Source of the DNA: Eupeodes corollae
Taxonomy: Eukaryota; Arthropoda; Insecta; Diptera; Syrphidae
Direction of reading: 5' to 3'
Assembly (NCBI RefSeq): GCF_945859685.1
Contig: NC_079148.1
Location: 18,363,946 to 18,427,945, forward strand
Length of the DNA: 64,000 nucleotides
Part shown: piece after piece, positions 34,464 to 46,045 of the stretch
Numbering within the stretch: position 1 is the stretch's first letter
Layout of the letters: every line of letters begins with the position of its first letter
The notes under the pieces: model-generated
What the model was told of the DNA's origin: nothing
What the model saw: only the letters and a program-made list of their open reading frames with translations
Database searches by the model: none
Position numbers and translations under genes: made by a program

Positions 34464-36802
34464 CTAAAGTCTTTCGAAAATTCTTTTCAACGGTCTGCAC
34501 TTTACCGACAGCTTTTCCAGAAAAAACACAAACACAGCAGCACTCATCATTATCAGCCAAATATAATAAATTCCTTCAAGTTCACTCTGCCCAATGACAA
34601 TCTCCTTGGGTTGGTCTGATGATTTTCTTATATATGACCAATCAATTTGTTGACGAATAAAAAATTTTATAATTCCTGACGTCTCTATTCGTTGAATTAG
34701 TAAATTAACTTGATTTACCAAAAATGAATGTTTCGAAAAGTAAATACAAATATTTTGCATCATAAATGTTTCCTTGAGAATTGTTAAAACACCAGCTTTA
34801 CGCTTTCTATCCAAATAATACAATAAAAATCCAAAAGGTGTTATAACAAGAAATTGTTCCCGAGGATTTTCCTCTAGATAGGTAAATAATGATTTATCAT
34901 AAACATCATGATCTATGATCTTGTGACTAAGTCCAGTGTCGGAAAAAATACTTGTTCCCTTCAAAGCATCGTAGATTTGTTTGTTAAGTATCATGGTGTA
35001 ATTAAGGCTCTGAACTTCCCGGATAGTCGATGGGCTTCGTCGAAAGAGGTTATGTCGGAGAAGGTGGAAAATCACTCCAGCGTACTGAGCGCGAATGATC
35101 AATCCGAAAAGAATCCAAGTCATGATGAAAATTCGTTTAGAAGTCTGAATTGGTAAGGCTTGCGATGGTATGCCTAGAGTCCAGGCAAAGAAATTCAAGC
35201 ACCTACAGTGCCGCGGTGGTTTGATAATAATAGGTACCGGGTTAAGTGATGAAAGCTTCTCTAAAATATACAACAGGCTAAGCATGATGACAATTGAAGT
35301 TATTATAGCAATAGACGCTGCAATTTTGTAAGGAAACCAAAGAATGTACGGAGATTTGTAGTTCAAGGAATTCTTTAACAAAACAGCTACGTTTGAAGTT
35401 TGGAAATACGAGTAAGAAGCTGTAAGTATCTGACTACGGTCCGTGGTGAACCAAAAACATCCAAGACCCATGTCGGCTTTTCTGCTTACAAGCTGAAAGG
35501 AAAATTGTATATTTTAAATTCTTTCAACAGAACTTTCTTGAGTAAAAAAGTGTCCAAAATATTAAAATTTTCAATATTTGACAACCCTATACAAAATTAG
35601 TTTATCAACTTTGCGTTGCAAGCCTTTATGAAAAATTTATTTGACAGTTAGAATTTAAGGATTTGTTGTTAAACAATATTTGCAATAATTCAATTTGGAA
35701 TTTATCGAAATGTTAGTGAAATTTCCGAGATATTTCTTCTGTTTTGACCTTTTGGTCCAATTTCCCGAAGTCGTTCAATTATTCCCTTCTCAGTTGACGG
35801 AGTTTAATCAAACTTTAAATCTTTCAGTAATTCTTGACACTCGGTGTGGTGAGAAACAATATACTTACCATGTCAATAGCTCCTGTGCTGAAATTATTGA
35901 AAATATGTCCTCTTTCATCCTTCTTTGGAGGTAAAATAATTTCAATGGTAAAATTCATCAGCAAACTCAATTCTCTCAACAAAAGACCCTCGAAACCATT
36001 GATTGCTTCGTCGTCAGTGGTACCATTTCTTCTATCATTCAGAGAAAAAAAAGGAGGAGTATGAAAAGGTGTCACACGAACAGGACACTTGTGCATATTC
36101 TGAAGTTTTTCGGGAAATAAATCAGGATTCACCATGACTCCATTCTGGAATCGATTTATTTCAACGGGAATAACTTCGTTGCAGTGTGATTCATTAAAAG
36201 GAAAATATGTGTAGACAATAATGTCTCCAGCTGCAGTTTGTATCACAACATTTACATTGATCATGTAATTACTCCAGCAGTACTCGAGAATATTCCTTAT
36301 GTCATTGTCCAAAAAGCGGTCTTTGTTGTGCAGGAAAATGTGATAGAACTCATTGGTATCATAGTTTTTAACCTTACTGGCTAGGTCAATATTTCTGAAA
36401 GAAAAACCTCTAATAAAAATTCACGAGTGGGAAATGATTTGATTTTTTCACTTACAGAAATGATTTCACTGAGTCCACCACTAACATATGAAAAATGAAA
36501 TTTGTCAATTTCCCTTTGACAGTTGGAATTGGTTTCAATTCTAAACCCTGAGTTTCTTTTACCACAATCTGTGTCTTAATATTGTCATATGACCGAAATA
36601 ATATTTCACTCAGGTCTTGATAGAAATCTCGAGTATTTTCTCGTTCATATGACAAACAAATTATAAAAGCGGAATCACGTGGTTCGTAGTACTTTTCAAT
36701 AACATAAATTAATGAATTCGCAATTTCTTCATTGATATTTCGATCCTTGAATGGTGCCTGGGAGTTGATTAAATAAAATGTCAACAAGGTTTGAACGTTC
36801 AT
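34464..36802 (-). CDS. Ionotropic receptor E (three exons: 36802-36456, 36394-35869, 35492-34464)
   Basis: This is a divergent IR of about 633 residues. The start at 36802 is the first ATG after a well-formed promoter and opens a short hydrophobic signal (MNVQTLLTFYLINSQ). Intron 1 (36455-36395, 61 bp) and intron 2 (35868-35493, 376 bp, GTAAGT...CTTTCAG, phase 0) both restore the frame. S1 has VYTYFPFNESHC and LFPEKLQNMHKCPVRVTPF. M1 is at about 345-368, the pore loop at 389-405, M2 at 411-436 (LIIRAQYAGVIFHLL) and M3 at about 597-617. An AATAAA lies downstream at 34388-34383. Intron 1 occupies the same place as intron 1 of gene C. The gene is intact; its ligand is unknown. Confidence 0.9.
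35493..35868 (-). other. Intron 2 of receptor E
   Basis: A 376-bp phase-0 intron at the position shared by all five receptors (donor ATG|GTAAGT, acceptor CCTTTCAG|CTT). Open frames inside it on the plus strand are chance. Confidence 0.8.
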
Positions 36803-36819
36803 GCTAGATGAGTTTAATA

Positions 36820-36856
36820 GACTGAAGGGCACTTACTTTGATTAAGGTTATTTATA
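36820..36856 (-). promoter_or_regulatory. Core promoter of receptor E (TATA plus initiator)
   Basis: TATAAATA (36856-36849) is followed by TCAGTC (36825-36820) with +1 at 36823, 33 bp from the TATA start. This is the standard spacing in insect promoters and would leave a leader of only about 21 nt. Confidence 0.6.
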
Positions 36857-37350
36857 AGAAATCAAAAAATTTCAAACAAAAGCACTTAAACATTATAATT
36901 AATCATTCAAATAAAATTCAATGGAGATTAATTGGAAAAAAGGGTGTAAGACACCGAAAAGGATTTAAACGAAATACACCGTAATTTCTAAAGAAATGTT
37001 TTGACTGGAAATTATAATTATTGATATTTAACGACTTATTTGGAGAATGACAAAAGTATATCATATATAGGAGAATGGCTGTCTTTTTCAGTCCGAGTCT
37101 ACATCAAGTTTGGCGAGATAGTCAGCAAAATTTCCCTCTGTATTTTTTTCTTCGACGAAATTTGGAAACACAAATACTTTTTTAAGTTGTTGTGTGATTT
37201 TCTAATTGACGGCCTTGAATTTTCTCTAGAATAAAAATATGTCGTGAAATTTTTTTGACACCATTCAAGTTTCTTTCAAAGTTGCGAAAAATTTCGAGGC
37301 GAATTTTATTCACCATACTAGCATAAGAAACAGCATGCATTTCAGTCACG
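36857..37350. other. Spacer upstream of receptor E
   Basis: No gene; AT-rich, between the E promoter and the hexamer array. Confidence 0.4.
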
Positions 37351-37352
37351 TT

Positions 37353-38452
37353 AAGGTAAAGGTAAAGGTAAAGGTAAAGGTAAAGGTAAAGGTAAAGGTA
37401 AAGGTAAAGGTAAAGGTAAAGGTAAAGGTAAAGGTAAAGGTAAAGGTAAAGGTAAAGGTAAAGGTAAAGGTAAAGGTAAAGGTAAAGGTAAAGGTAAAGG
37501 TAAAGGTAAAGGTAAAGGTAAAGTTAAAGTTAAAGGTAAAGGTAAAGGTAAAGGTAAAGGTAAAGGTAAAGGTAAAGGTAAAGGTAAAGGTAAAGGTAAA
37601 GGTAAAGGTAAAGGTAAAGGTAAAGGTAAAGGTAAAGGTAAAGGTAAAGGTAAAGGTAAAGGTAAAGGTAAAGGTAAAGGTAAAGGTAAAGGTAAAGGTA
37701 AAGGTAAAGGTAAAGGTAAAGGTAAAGGTAAAGGTAAAGGTAAAGGTAAAGGTAAAGGTAAAGGTAAAGGTAAAGGTAAAGGTAAAGGTAAAGGTAAAGG
37801 TAAAGGTAAAGGTAAAGGTAAAGGTAAAGGTAAAGGTAAAGGTAAAGGTAAAGGTAAAGGTAAAGGTAAAGGTAAAGGTAAAGGTAAAGGTAAAGGTAAA
37901 GGTAAAGGTAAAGGTAAAGGTAAAGGTAAAGGTAAAGGTAAAGGTAAAGGTAAAGGTAAAGGTAAAGGTAAAGGTAAAGGTAAAGGTAAAGGTAAAGGTA
38001 AAGGTAAAGGTAAAGGTAAAGGTAAAGGTAAAGGTAAAGGTAAAGGTAAAGGTAAAGGTAAAGGTAAAGGTAAAGGTAAAGGTAAAGGTAAAGGTAAAGG
38101 TAAAGGTAAAGGTAAAGGTAAAGGTAAAGGTAAAGGTAAAGGTAAAGGTAAAGGTAAAGGTAAAGGTAAAGGTAAAGGTAAAGGTAAAGGTAAAGGTAAA
38201 GGTAAAGGTAAAGGTAAAGGTAAAGGTAAAGGTAAAGGTAAAGGTAAAGGTAAAGGTAAAGGTAAAGGTAAAGGTAAAGGTAAAGGTAAAGGTAAAGGTA
38301 AAGGTAAAGGTAAAGGTAAAGGTAAAGGTAAAGGTAAAGGTAAAGGTAAAGGTAAAGGTAAAGGTAAAGGTAAAGGTAAAGGTAAAGGTAAAGGTAAAGG
38401 TAAAGGTAAAGGTAAAGGTAAAGGTAAAGGTTAAGGTTAAGGTTAAGGTAAA
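37353..38452 (+). repeat. (GGTAAA)n hexanucleotide array, about 183 units
   Basis: About 1.1 kb of nearly perfect GGTAAA repeats. The only variants I see are two GTTAAA units near 37523 and three GGTTAA units at the right end. All frames are open on both strands, giving Lys-Val or Leu-Tyr dipeptide frames of more than 300 codons that are not genes. Confidence 0.98.
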
Positions 38453-40329
38453 TCACAAGATTTTTGTGTGCTATTTTGATAACATATTTTAGAAATAACA
38501 CGGTGAAGAAAATCTTCTTTCAAGATCTTGAACTGCAAAATGCTATCTAAAATTATTGATTGTAAAATAAAAATACGGTTGCGTGCCTTAAAAATTGCAT
38601 GAATTTAATGTTTAGGCACGTAAAGTACGTTTTTGAGTAAAAATCACAAATCCAATTGAACCTTTTCCTTCCCAACAGTTTGCCAATTTAAATGCTTTCA
38701 TTTTGTAGAAAAATAATTACCTTTCCAATTTAACTAAAACTCAGGCTTATGAACTAAATTTTCTGTGGAATTTACTTATCCGAATCATTTTGATTGATAT
38801 ACCTCATAAGATAATAGATATGTTCTTGTGCAGTTTTACGGATGAACACATCCCTATTCATACAGTTAAAATTTTATATAGATTCATATATTGTAAACAA
38901 GCTTATACGCATATAGAAAAAGATACATGCACGTAGAATGTAAAGTTTGGTAAAGGAAAATGCAACTGCCTTTCTGATGGTCTGTTGAGGTTATTCTACT
39001 TATGCTCTGCCATATACCTAGCTATGTATATGAAACAAGGCGCCTCGTCTGACGTACATAACGTATCCGTATCCGGTATCCTTTTTGCGATCTCATTGCA
39101 GCACAGCAGACATTTGCGGTTAAAAAATCTCCATTTACTTGATGTTTACAGTACCAACAGTGAATACTTAGCATAGGTAGAGAACTACAGATTTGAAGTT
39201 GAACCATTATTGAAGTATATAGAGTGGTAGACGAACTTGGGGATTAATACTGTCCAGACTTCAAGTCCAAAATAGATACCTAGACTTTTGTAGGTAGTAT
39301 GAGTATGAGAGAAACAAATATAGAGTTTGAGTATAAGTTTGTTTTAACGAAATACCTGTGTGATGCCAAACAGATTACCATCAGGTTTATACATAAGTAT
39401 CTATGTTCGAGCATAGTCGGACTTTGGAGAAAGGTATACCTGCCTACCTGATGATGTGCGTTGCGTATCTGTTTAATTGAAAATTCATGTTGCATTGCGA
39501 TGACGCCATTTACGGATTTGAGGTTAGGTCTAACACACTATGGCACTATAACGCACGCAGAGTTAACATGATGGCGTATCTATGTACTTCGAAGTGCAGT
39601 GCGAATTTACGAATATCAATCTAGCAGGCTTTGGCATCCCTCAATCATTTTCCAGTAGAAAACACTCTTGTTACTAAAATATGGTTGATCTTATGATGAG
39701 TTCCTGTTTTTCATTGATAGCCATTTTGTGTTGGTACATATGGATTCATACTTGAACCAACTGAAGGAAATAAAGGGGTGAAATGGAGTCAGAGGAATTC
39801 TTTCGAAATATTGTCCCTTGTGCAAAAAATCGATTTTTTAAAAATGAAGTAGTTAATAGTTTGGAAGTGACGGACAATGACAAAAATGAAATGCATCCTT
39901 TCCAGTTTCAAGGTTTAATTTAAAGATAAATAAAATAGTTATCTGAAATTCTTACCTTCTTTATTATATGATAACTTTTCGCCTTTGCCAATACATATTT
40001 AGCTGGCATGAATAATGAGAAATCGATTTTGAAAGTCGTTTGTAGTGTATTTGATATGTATTTTTAGTATATTATTAATCATGGTTAGCTAATATTGTAA
40101 GAACATAAATTCTTATTTATAATATAGCTTTAAAGTGTACAGCAGCTACGGCATTTTATATCACAATAAATATAAGTTTAAATGTTAAAACATCAAATTA
40201 CAAAAAGAAAGAAAGAGAATAATAATAACAAAAATATTAATAAGAATATGTACTTATACAATTTTATAAAAAGATGAATTTAAAAAATGTATTATTAGTT
40301 GTTTTAATGGTAATTAATTGCTAAGGTTT
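38453..40329. other. Spacer, no gene seen
   Basis: About 1.9 kb without a credible frame or RNA gene. A/T-rich from 40080 on, near the 3' end of the next element. Confidence 0.4.
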
Positions 40330-42103
40330 TAATTCATTTTTTAATTTCTTTGCGCAATTTAAACTTCTTATTTCACGTGGTAACGAATTCCACATTCGTG
40401 AGGAGTTTACAAAAAACTGGTGTTGGAACGAATTGAGTTTAGGAATCTTATCTCATTATAAAGGTATTCAGGTTGTCGGGTTTGAAGAATATCAGAAAAA
40501 AAAGTTAAAGTTCGATATTTGAGAAAATTTGTAAATGTCATTCCGAGAAATTGAATCATGTTATTGGATATTCGATCAAAACGTCTAAGTCCATAAACAT
40601 AACGAACAGCACAGTTAAAAACGACACTAAGTTTTCTTTTGCTTTCGAAGTCAAGTTTGCAGAAAATTTCGCAACCGTAAGTGATTAAAGGCAGAAACAA
40701 CGTTTTTATTAAAAGAACTCTGATTTTTATTGGAATTAAATATTGAGATGGCCAAAGCATACGAAGGACACTATAACACTTACCCACAGTTCTATTCATA
40801 TGGTCCTCCCATGTCAGGGTCATATTGAACAAAACACCGAGGTTTACAGCTTTGTCGACATACATGAAGGCATTTTCTTTGAGAGCAACTTGAGGAAAAC
40901 ATGACACATCCATATTATTCCTAGTGATGACAATGCATTTCTATTTTATCGGGTTAAGCAGCAAGCAATTTTCTATTGACCATTGATCGATTCTTTTTTA
41001 ATCTTCATTAATACATGCAACGTAGTGTTCAATCATCCCTAAGGGACAACTTAGGTACAGCTGAGTGTCGTCAGCATACATGCGAATGGATTATTTTTTT
41101 ACTATACTAGGCAACTCGTTCACATATGTACATTGAAAAGAACAAGGGACCTAGTATTGACCCTTGTGGAACACCATTCGCTACAGGCAAGAAGATCGAT
41201 TTTTGTTGATTATGTTCAACCGTCTGTTCACGTTCTGTTAAATAAGAAAACAATAGATCGACTGCAGAGGAGAACAAATTGAAATAATTTGAGAGCTTAA
41301 GGCAAAAAATATTGTGATTTACCATATCGAAGGCCTTAGAGAAATCGAGAAGAATTAGAAAAGTAACGTTGTCCATATCAACTGCTTTTCTAATATCCTC
41401 AGAAACACTTAACAAGGCAGTAAAGCAGCTATTTTTCTTTCGAAAGCCGGATTGTCTTGAGGTCAATAAGTCAAACCGTGTTAGAAACTCGTTTATTTGC
41501 TTTTGAAGTATTCTCTCAAAAATTTTCGACAAGAAAGGCAATATAGATAGAGGTCTAAACTCATCTCCTTTGGAATTTTTTGGTATAGAAATAACCTTTG
41601 CTTTTTACCATTGAGAAGGAAATTCACGTGTTCTTAAAATGGAGTTAAAAATGAGTGTGATGAATGGTAGCAAGGTAGGGAGAACAATTTTTAAGAACTT
41701 AGGGTGCCTCATATCGAGTCCTACAGCGTTAGATTTTATCGATAGAAGATCCTCAACTACATCCTCCGGGTAATGGGAGAGAAGTCGAAAAGGGGTGTAT
41801 TAGGCCTAGCATTTGATAAATTACTCTCCGAAGAATTAACCCGGTCTGGAAAATGCGAGGTGCCTGTCGTGCTTGAGACGAAAGGAAAGTTTAGGGCATT
41901 TATGTCAAGCAAATCTGTAGATTTGTTATCGAATTTACCAATTCCTATGTTTTTCAGATTCTTCCAAATCTCTTTGCTTCCCAATGCGGCATTGAAACGC
42001 GTTGAATATGTCTGAGCTTTGGCCTTGCGTATCTCCCGAATAATTTTGTTTCGCAGTTTGGAATAATTTACATAAAAACTGTCAATGCGAAATAATTTCC
42101 AGG
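40330..42103 (-). mobile_element. CR1-like non-LTR element, 3' half (RT)
   Basis: Broken RT frames on the minus strand: 42100-41757 (pre-RT), 41541-41107 with SGFRKKNSCFTALLSV, LLDFSKAFDMVNHN and NGVPQGSILGPLFF, and 40913-40407 (C-terminal, DKAVNLGVLFNMTLTWEDHM and LPLITYGCEIF). These resemble CR1/Daphne-type RTs. The other half lies at 45080-46045; a second element is inserted between them. The catalytic A/YxDD segment (about 40915-41105) is disrupted. Confidence 0.8.
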
Positions 42104-45075
42104 GTTTTTTTTTTTTTTTTTTTTTATAATAAGCGCACACTCAAGGGGATATATTACCCTTATTATGTAGACACAGTGTGAGCACTAGGAAAGGGAGAGA
42201 GGGGTTGAAAGGAGATGTCGGTGCACATTGGTTTTGAATTCCTGAATATTGCAATAGCTGGGAAAGACAGAGTGTGGCAAGGCATTACACATTCGCATAG
42301 TACGGCTAAAAAACGAATCTCTGTACTTGACAGTACGACCGAAGATGGGCTCGAGGGTATATTGATGAGCATTCCTAGAAGCGCGAGTATTACGGTTGAA
42401 CTGTTTAAGGGGAGGAATGCAACTGGCTATTTCTCTAGAGCATAAACCATTAAAATAACGGTAAAACAGGGTGAGACAAGAAACATTTCGACGATGTTCA
42501 AGTGACGTTAATGATCTTATGATGGTAATATCACCAATCAATCTAAATGCTCTACGTTCAATACTATCCAAGAGGCTTAAGTAAGTTGTAGGAGCACCGG
42601 CCCAGATATGGGAGTTATACTCCAGCTTTGGACGTTTATAAGTCTTGTAAATAACAGCCAGATCAGAGGGGGATAAAAACTTCTTGCATCGCCTTAGAAA
42701 ACCCAAACATCTTGCGGCATTTTTGGCGACATCGCGTATGTGATCGTTCCACAAGAGGTGGTTGGTGATACACATACCAAGAATATCCAGATGTTCAGTT
42801 TCTTCGATGCAAGTGCCATTTATGGATAATGGCAGGGGGGGTATATTTCGCTTAACCGATACAAGACAGCATTGCGTTTTCGAAGCATTAAATTCCACGC
42901 GGTTTCTTATTCCAAATTGTACAATGCTGTTTAGGTCGGAATTTAATGAGCTTATCATATTTTGCCGTTGCAGTTCCACATCCGAAGAAGAGGGGTGTGA
43001 ATCTGAAAACGAATATGAAAAGCTAAGAGTACTATCGTCAGCGAAACAATGTATTGGATTAGATGTTGCAGACAGGAGATCATTAATAAAAATGAGAAAG
43101 AGTGTTGGAGATAGAACAGAGCCCTGGGGCACACCAGCATTTATTTTGTGGTTTTCAGACTTGAATCCATCCAATACAACTTGTATTGAACGATTCGAAA
43201 GGTAATTACTAATCCAATGAAGGAGGGATTCATGCAAACCGAAAGCACGCATTTTCGATAAGAGAGCCTGATGCCAAACCCTATCAAATGCTTTTGAAAT
43301 ATCTAGTGCAATAATCTTACTTTCTCCAAAGCTATGTAAAGATTTGTTCCACTGTTCGGTGAGATGAACCATGAGATCACCAGTGGACCTATTGCAACGA
43401 AAGCCATACTGTCGGTCATTAAGAAGCTTCCGTTCTTCAAGATATTTCTTGAGCTGATAATTAATCAGCGTTTCCATGTCCTTGGAAATAAGGGACGTAA
43501 GTGCAATCGGTCGATAATTAGACGGTGAGGAAGATTCACCTTTTTTGGGAATAGGCTGGACAAATGCGGTTTTCCATCTGCTCGGAACGAGACCTGAGGA
43601 GTAGGACAGATGAAAAAGCTTACGCAGTGGTTTTGCCAGCGATGAAGAACACCTCTTCAGAACAATAGCGGGGATACCATCCGGACCAGCAGATTTGTGT
43701 ATGTTAAGATCTTTTAGGACCCTCGCTACGGTACGAGTGCGAAAAAAGATTTGCCCCATAGAATCATTAACTCGCTCAAGTACTGGCGGAGTCATAACAC
43801 TCACTGGCAGAGTTGAATTGGCGGCGAACTGCCTAGCAAAGAGATTTGCTTTCTCTAAAGAGCTAACAAATGGAGTGTCATTCACAGCGAGCGTAGGAAC
43901 CGAGGAAGAGGAAGAATTCCTCATATTTTTTACAAATGAACAAAAGTTTTTACTGCCTTTGGGACTTACCTTCTTAACCCTAATAACCTCTTTACAGCTC
44001 GCATCGAACCATGCGTTTTCCTTGGGTCTGATGCTTTTAACCCTATTCGGGATAAAAGTTCTCATTCTCAGGAGGATCAAACTTGTGATCATATCAGCGC
44101 TGGCGTTAACGTCACTATCGAGGAAGCATAGTGACCAGTTAAAGATCCTGAAGTAATTGTTGAGACCGTCCCAGTTGGCTTTCTCGTATTGCCGGTTCTC
44201 ATAGGAGCTCTTTCTTTAACTGGAGAGTTTTTACACGAGAAATTTGCTGATATGACACAATGGTCAGATGTGCCTAGAGGAGATAGAACACTAATAGTGT
44301 ACTTACCAGGGTCAGAGGTAAGAAACAAGTCAAGAGTGTTTTCTGCTCGACCTACGACGTCCGATATTCGAGTGGGCTCGTTGACCAGCTGAGTTAGGTG
44401 GTTTAACTCAGCGAAGATCTCAGCACACACTCCTTCTGGTGTTGACTGGCCCGAATGTTGAAGCCATGAAGAATTGTGTACATTGAAATCGCCCGTAACA
44501 ACGATTTCAGTGCGAGGATAGGACGAAACAATTCTTTGGATGGAATCAGACAAAGCATCAAATTCACGAGAAGTTGACACTCTGTCTAGATTTGGGCTTC
44601 GATAAAGGAAGCAATAGTGAATGATTTGCTTGTTCACGGAAAATTTAAACCACATAAAATTGAAAAAAAGAATTGGTGCAGAGATCATATTGTGGCAAAA
44701 ACTGATAAGCAACATCATTCCTAATGTATATGGCGAGACCATGGTGAGAAAAGAATAATGGCACCAAGTTATACCCTTGAATAAAGAATTCAGTGGGATC
44801 GGAATCCTCACCCACTTGGGTTTCGCTTAGTGCCAAAACAGCTGGCCTGTTTAAAGCAGTATGGGAGTACACAGAAAGAAAATTCGCTCTAAGCCCACGA
44901 ATATTACAATAATCTACCCTGAAATTTCCAGCCATTGCAAATAAAAGAATAACAAAAACCAAAACAGACGAAGACTATAAGAAAAAATATTACTGCGTTG
45001 AACCACAGAATGCTATTCGATACACGCCACTACCAGTGTTATGCCTTAGTAGTGACAAGAATCAAATCCGGCCCT
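42104..45075 (-). mobile_element. Second non-LTR element nested in the first, nearly intact ORF2
   Basis: On the minus strand, with a poly(A) tail seen as the T-run at 42104-42126. A 25.4-kb relative (25422-26200) shares its 3' end. I see no ORF1; the element may be 5'-truncated or lack one. The right boundary (~45075) is approximate. Confidence 0.8.
42185..44962 (-). pseudogene. Endonuclease-RT ORF2 of the nested element, with frameshifts
   Basis: Endonuclease (44962-44089, two overlapping frames) shows VDYCNIRGLRANF, LALSETQVGEDS, VVTGDFNVHNSSWL and LGTSDHCVISANF. The RT frame (44092-42185, about 635 codons, open) has KSAGPDGIPAIVLKR, SNYRPIALTSLI, ALDISKAFDRVWHQALL, NAGVPQGSVLSPTLF and the catalytic FADDSTLSFSY. 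Two frameshifts, near 44700 and 44090, separate it from an open ORF2. The RT shows no lost motif, so it is one of the younger LINE copies here. I do not assign a clade. Confidence 0.85.
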
Positions 45076-45079
45076 GTTA

Positions 45080-46045
45080 GTACAAAACAGTAAAATTTTT
45101 GTTGTCAACAATCTGCTATTTTTGTTGTCAACAATCTGCTATCTGTTTGAAGAATAAATCTCTTTTTTTAATGAGAGGGAGAATACTTCTCGTTATCCAC
45201 GGTTTGCTATTTGGACTGAGAGTTTTATTTCTAAGGGAACACTATTATAATAAAGTTCATTAATTTTTTCAGTAAAAAATTCTACCTGCATAGAGTGCGA
45301 AGTGTTAAAATTTTGTTCCAAGGCGGAGTAGTTCAAATTAAGGAAATCCCTGTATTCGATGGTATGGTTTTGCCTATGTCTTTCAACGTGGTCGTGTTTT
45401 GAAAAACCTGGATCAGATAGTTGATCGTAGTGAATAACTTTATTTCGATCACATACTAAAAATAGATCCAACAATGAAGGATTACCATTATTAGGGAAAT
45501 GTGTAGGCTCAGATGTGTTTACAGAAAATAGTTAAGCGTCAGAAATTGGTCATACACGTTATTTTCCTCTAAGATATTGCAATTGAAATCACCACTTAGG
45601 ATTATGTTAGAGTACGAAATTGAAACCTCTTCTAAAGTAGAGATAAGAGGAGAAATACAAATGTTTCTGTTGGGTCGATATACTGTTCCCACTAAAATTT
45701 TTTCTTGACCATTTGAAATTTCTACGAAAGCGAATTCCATTTCACTTTCGTTACAAGAGACAGCTATCTGTCTTGATTTTAATGTTTCTTTGACATACAT
45801 GGCAACTCCCCGACCTCTGCAGCGTGCTCTGTTTGAACGATATACCTTATAACCTGTGAGAGAGCATTAGTTTGTTGTTTTGAGATTCAGAAATCCAAGT
45901 TTCAGATACACAAACCACGTCAACCTTAGAACCTTCAAATGTAAAGCGAAACTCGTCAATTTTACATAGCAAAACTTTGTGCATTGATGTGAGATACTCT
46001 AAGGCCAGTTTGATGTCCACTCAAAATATTAATCATGGTGCGCAA
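45080..46045 (-). mobile_element. CR1-like non-LTR element, 5' half (endonuclease)
   Basis: The minus strand carries apurinic-endonuclease traces: VSHINAQSF and KVDVVCVSETW (about 45880-46000), GRGVAMYVK and LSGDFNCNILEE (45800-45519), and LDLFLVCDRN (45474-45193). It is the other part of the element at 40330-42103. Near 45099-45142 a ~22-bp phrase (ttgttgtcaacaatctgcta) is repeated in tandem. The first ~200 bp of the endonuclease belong to the tandem duplication. Confidence 0.8.

Noticed and set aside
35695..35934. Plus-strand frames within receptor E
   Set aside because: They overlap an intron and coding exons of the minus-strand receptor, whose splice sites and frame are consistent.
37335..38501. 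Long open frames of Lys-Val and Leu-Tyr dipeptides on both strands
   Set aside because: They are the translation of the GGTAAA simple repeat, which has no stop in any frame; no codon bias, start context or domain supports a gene.
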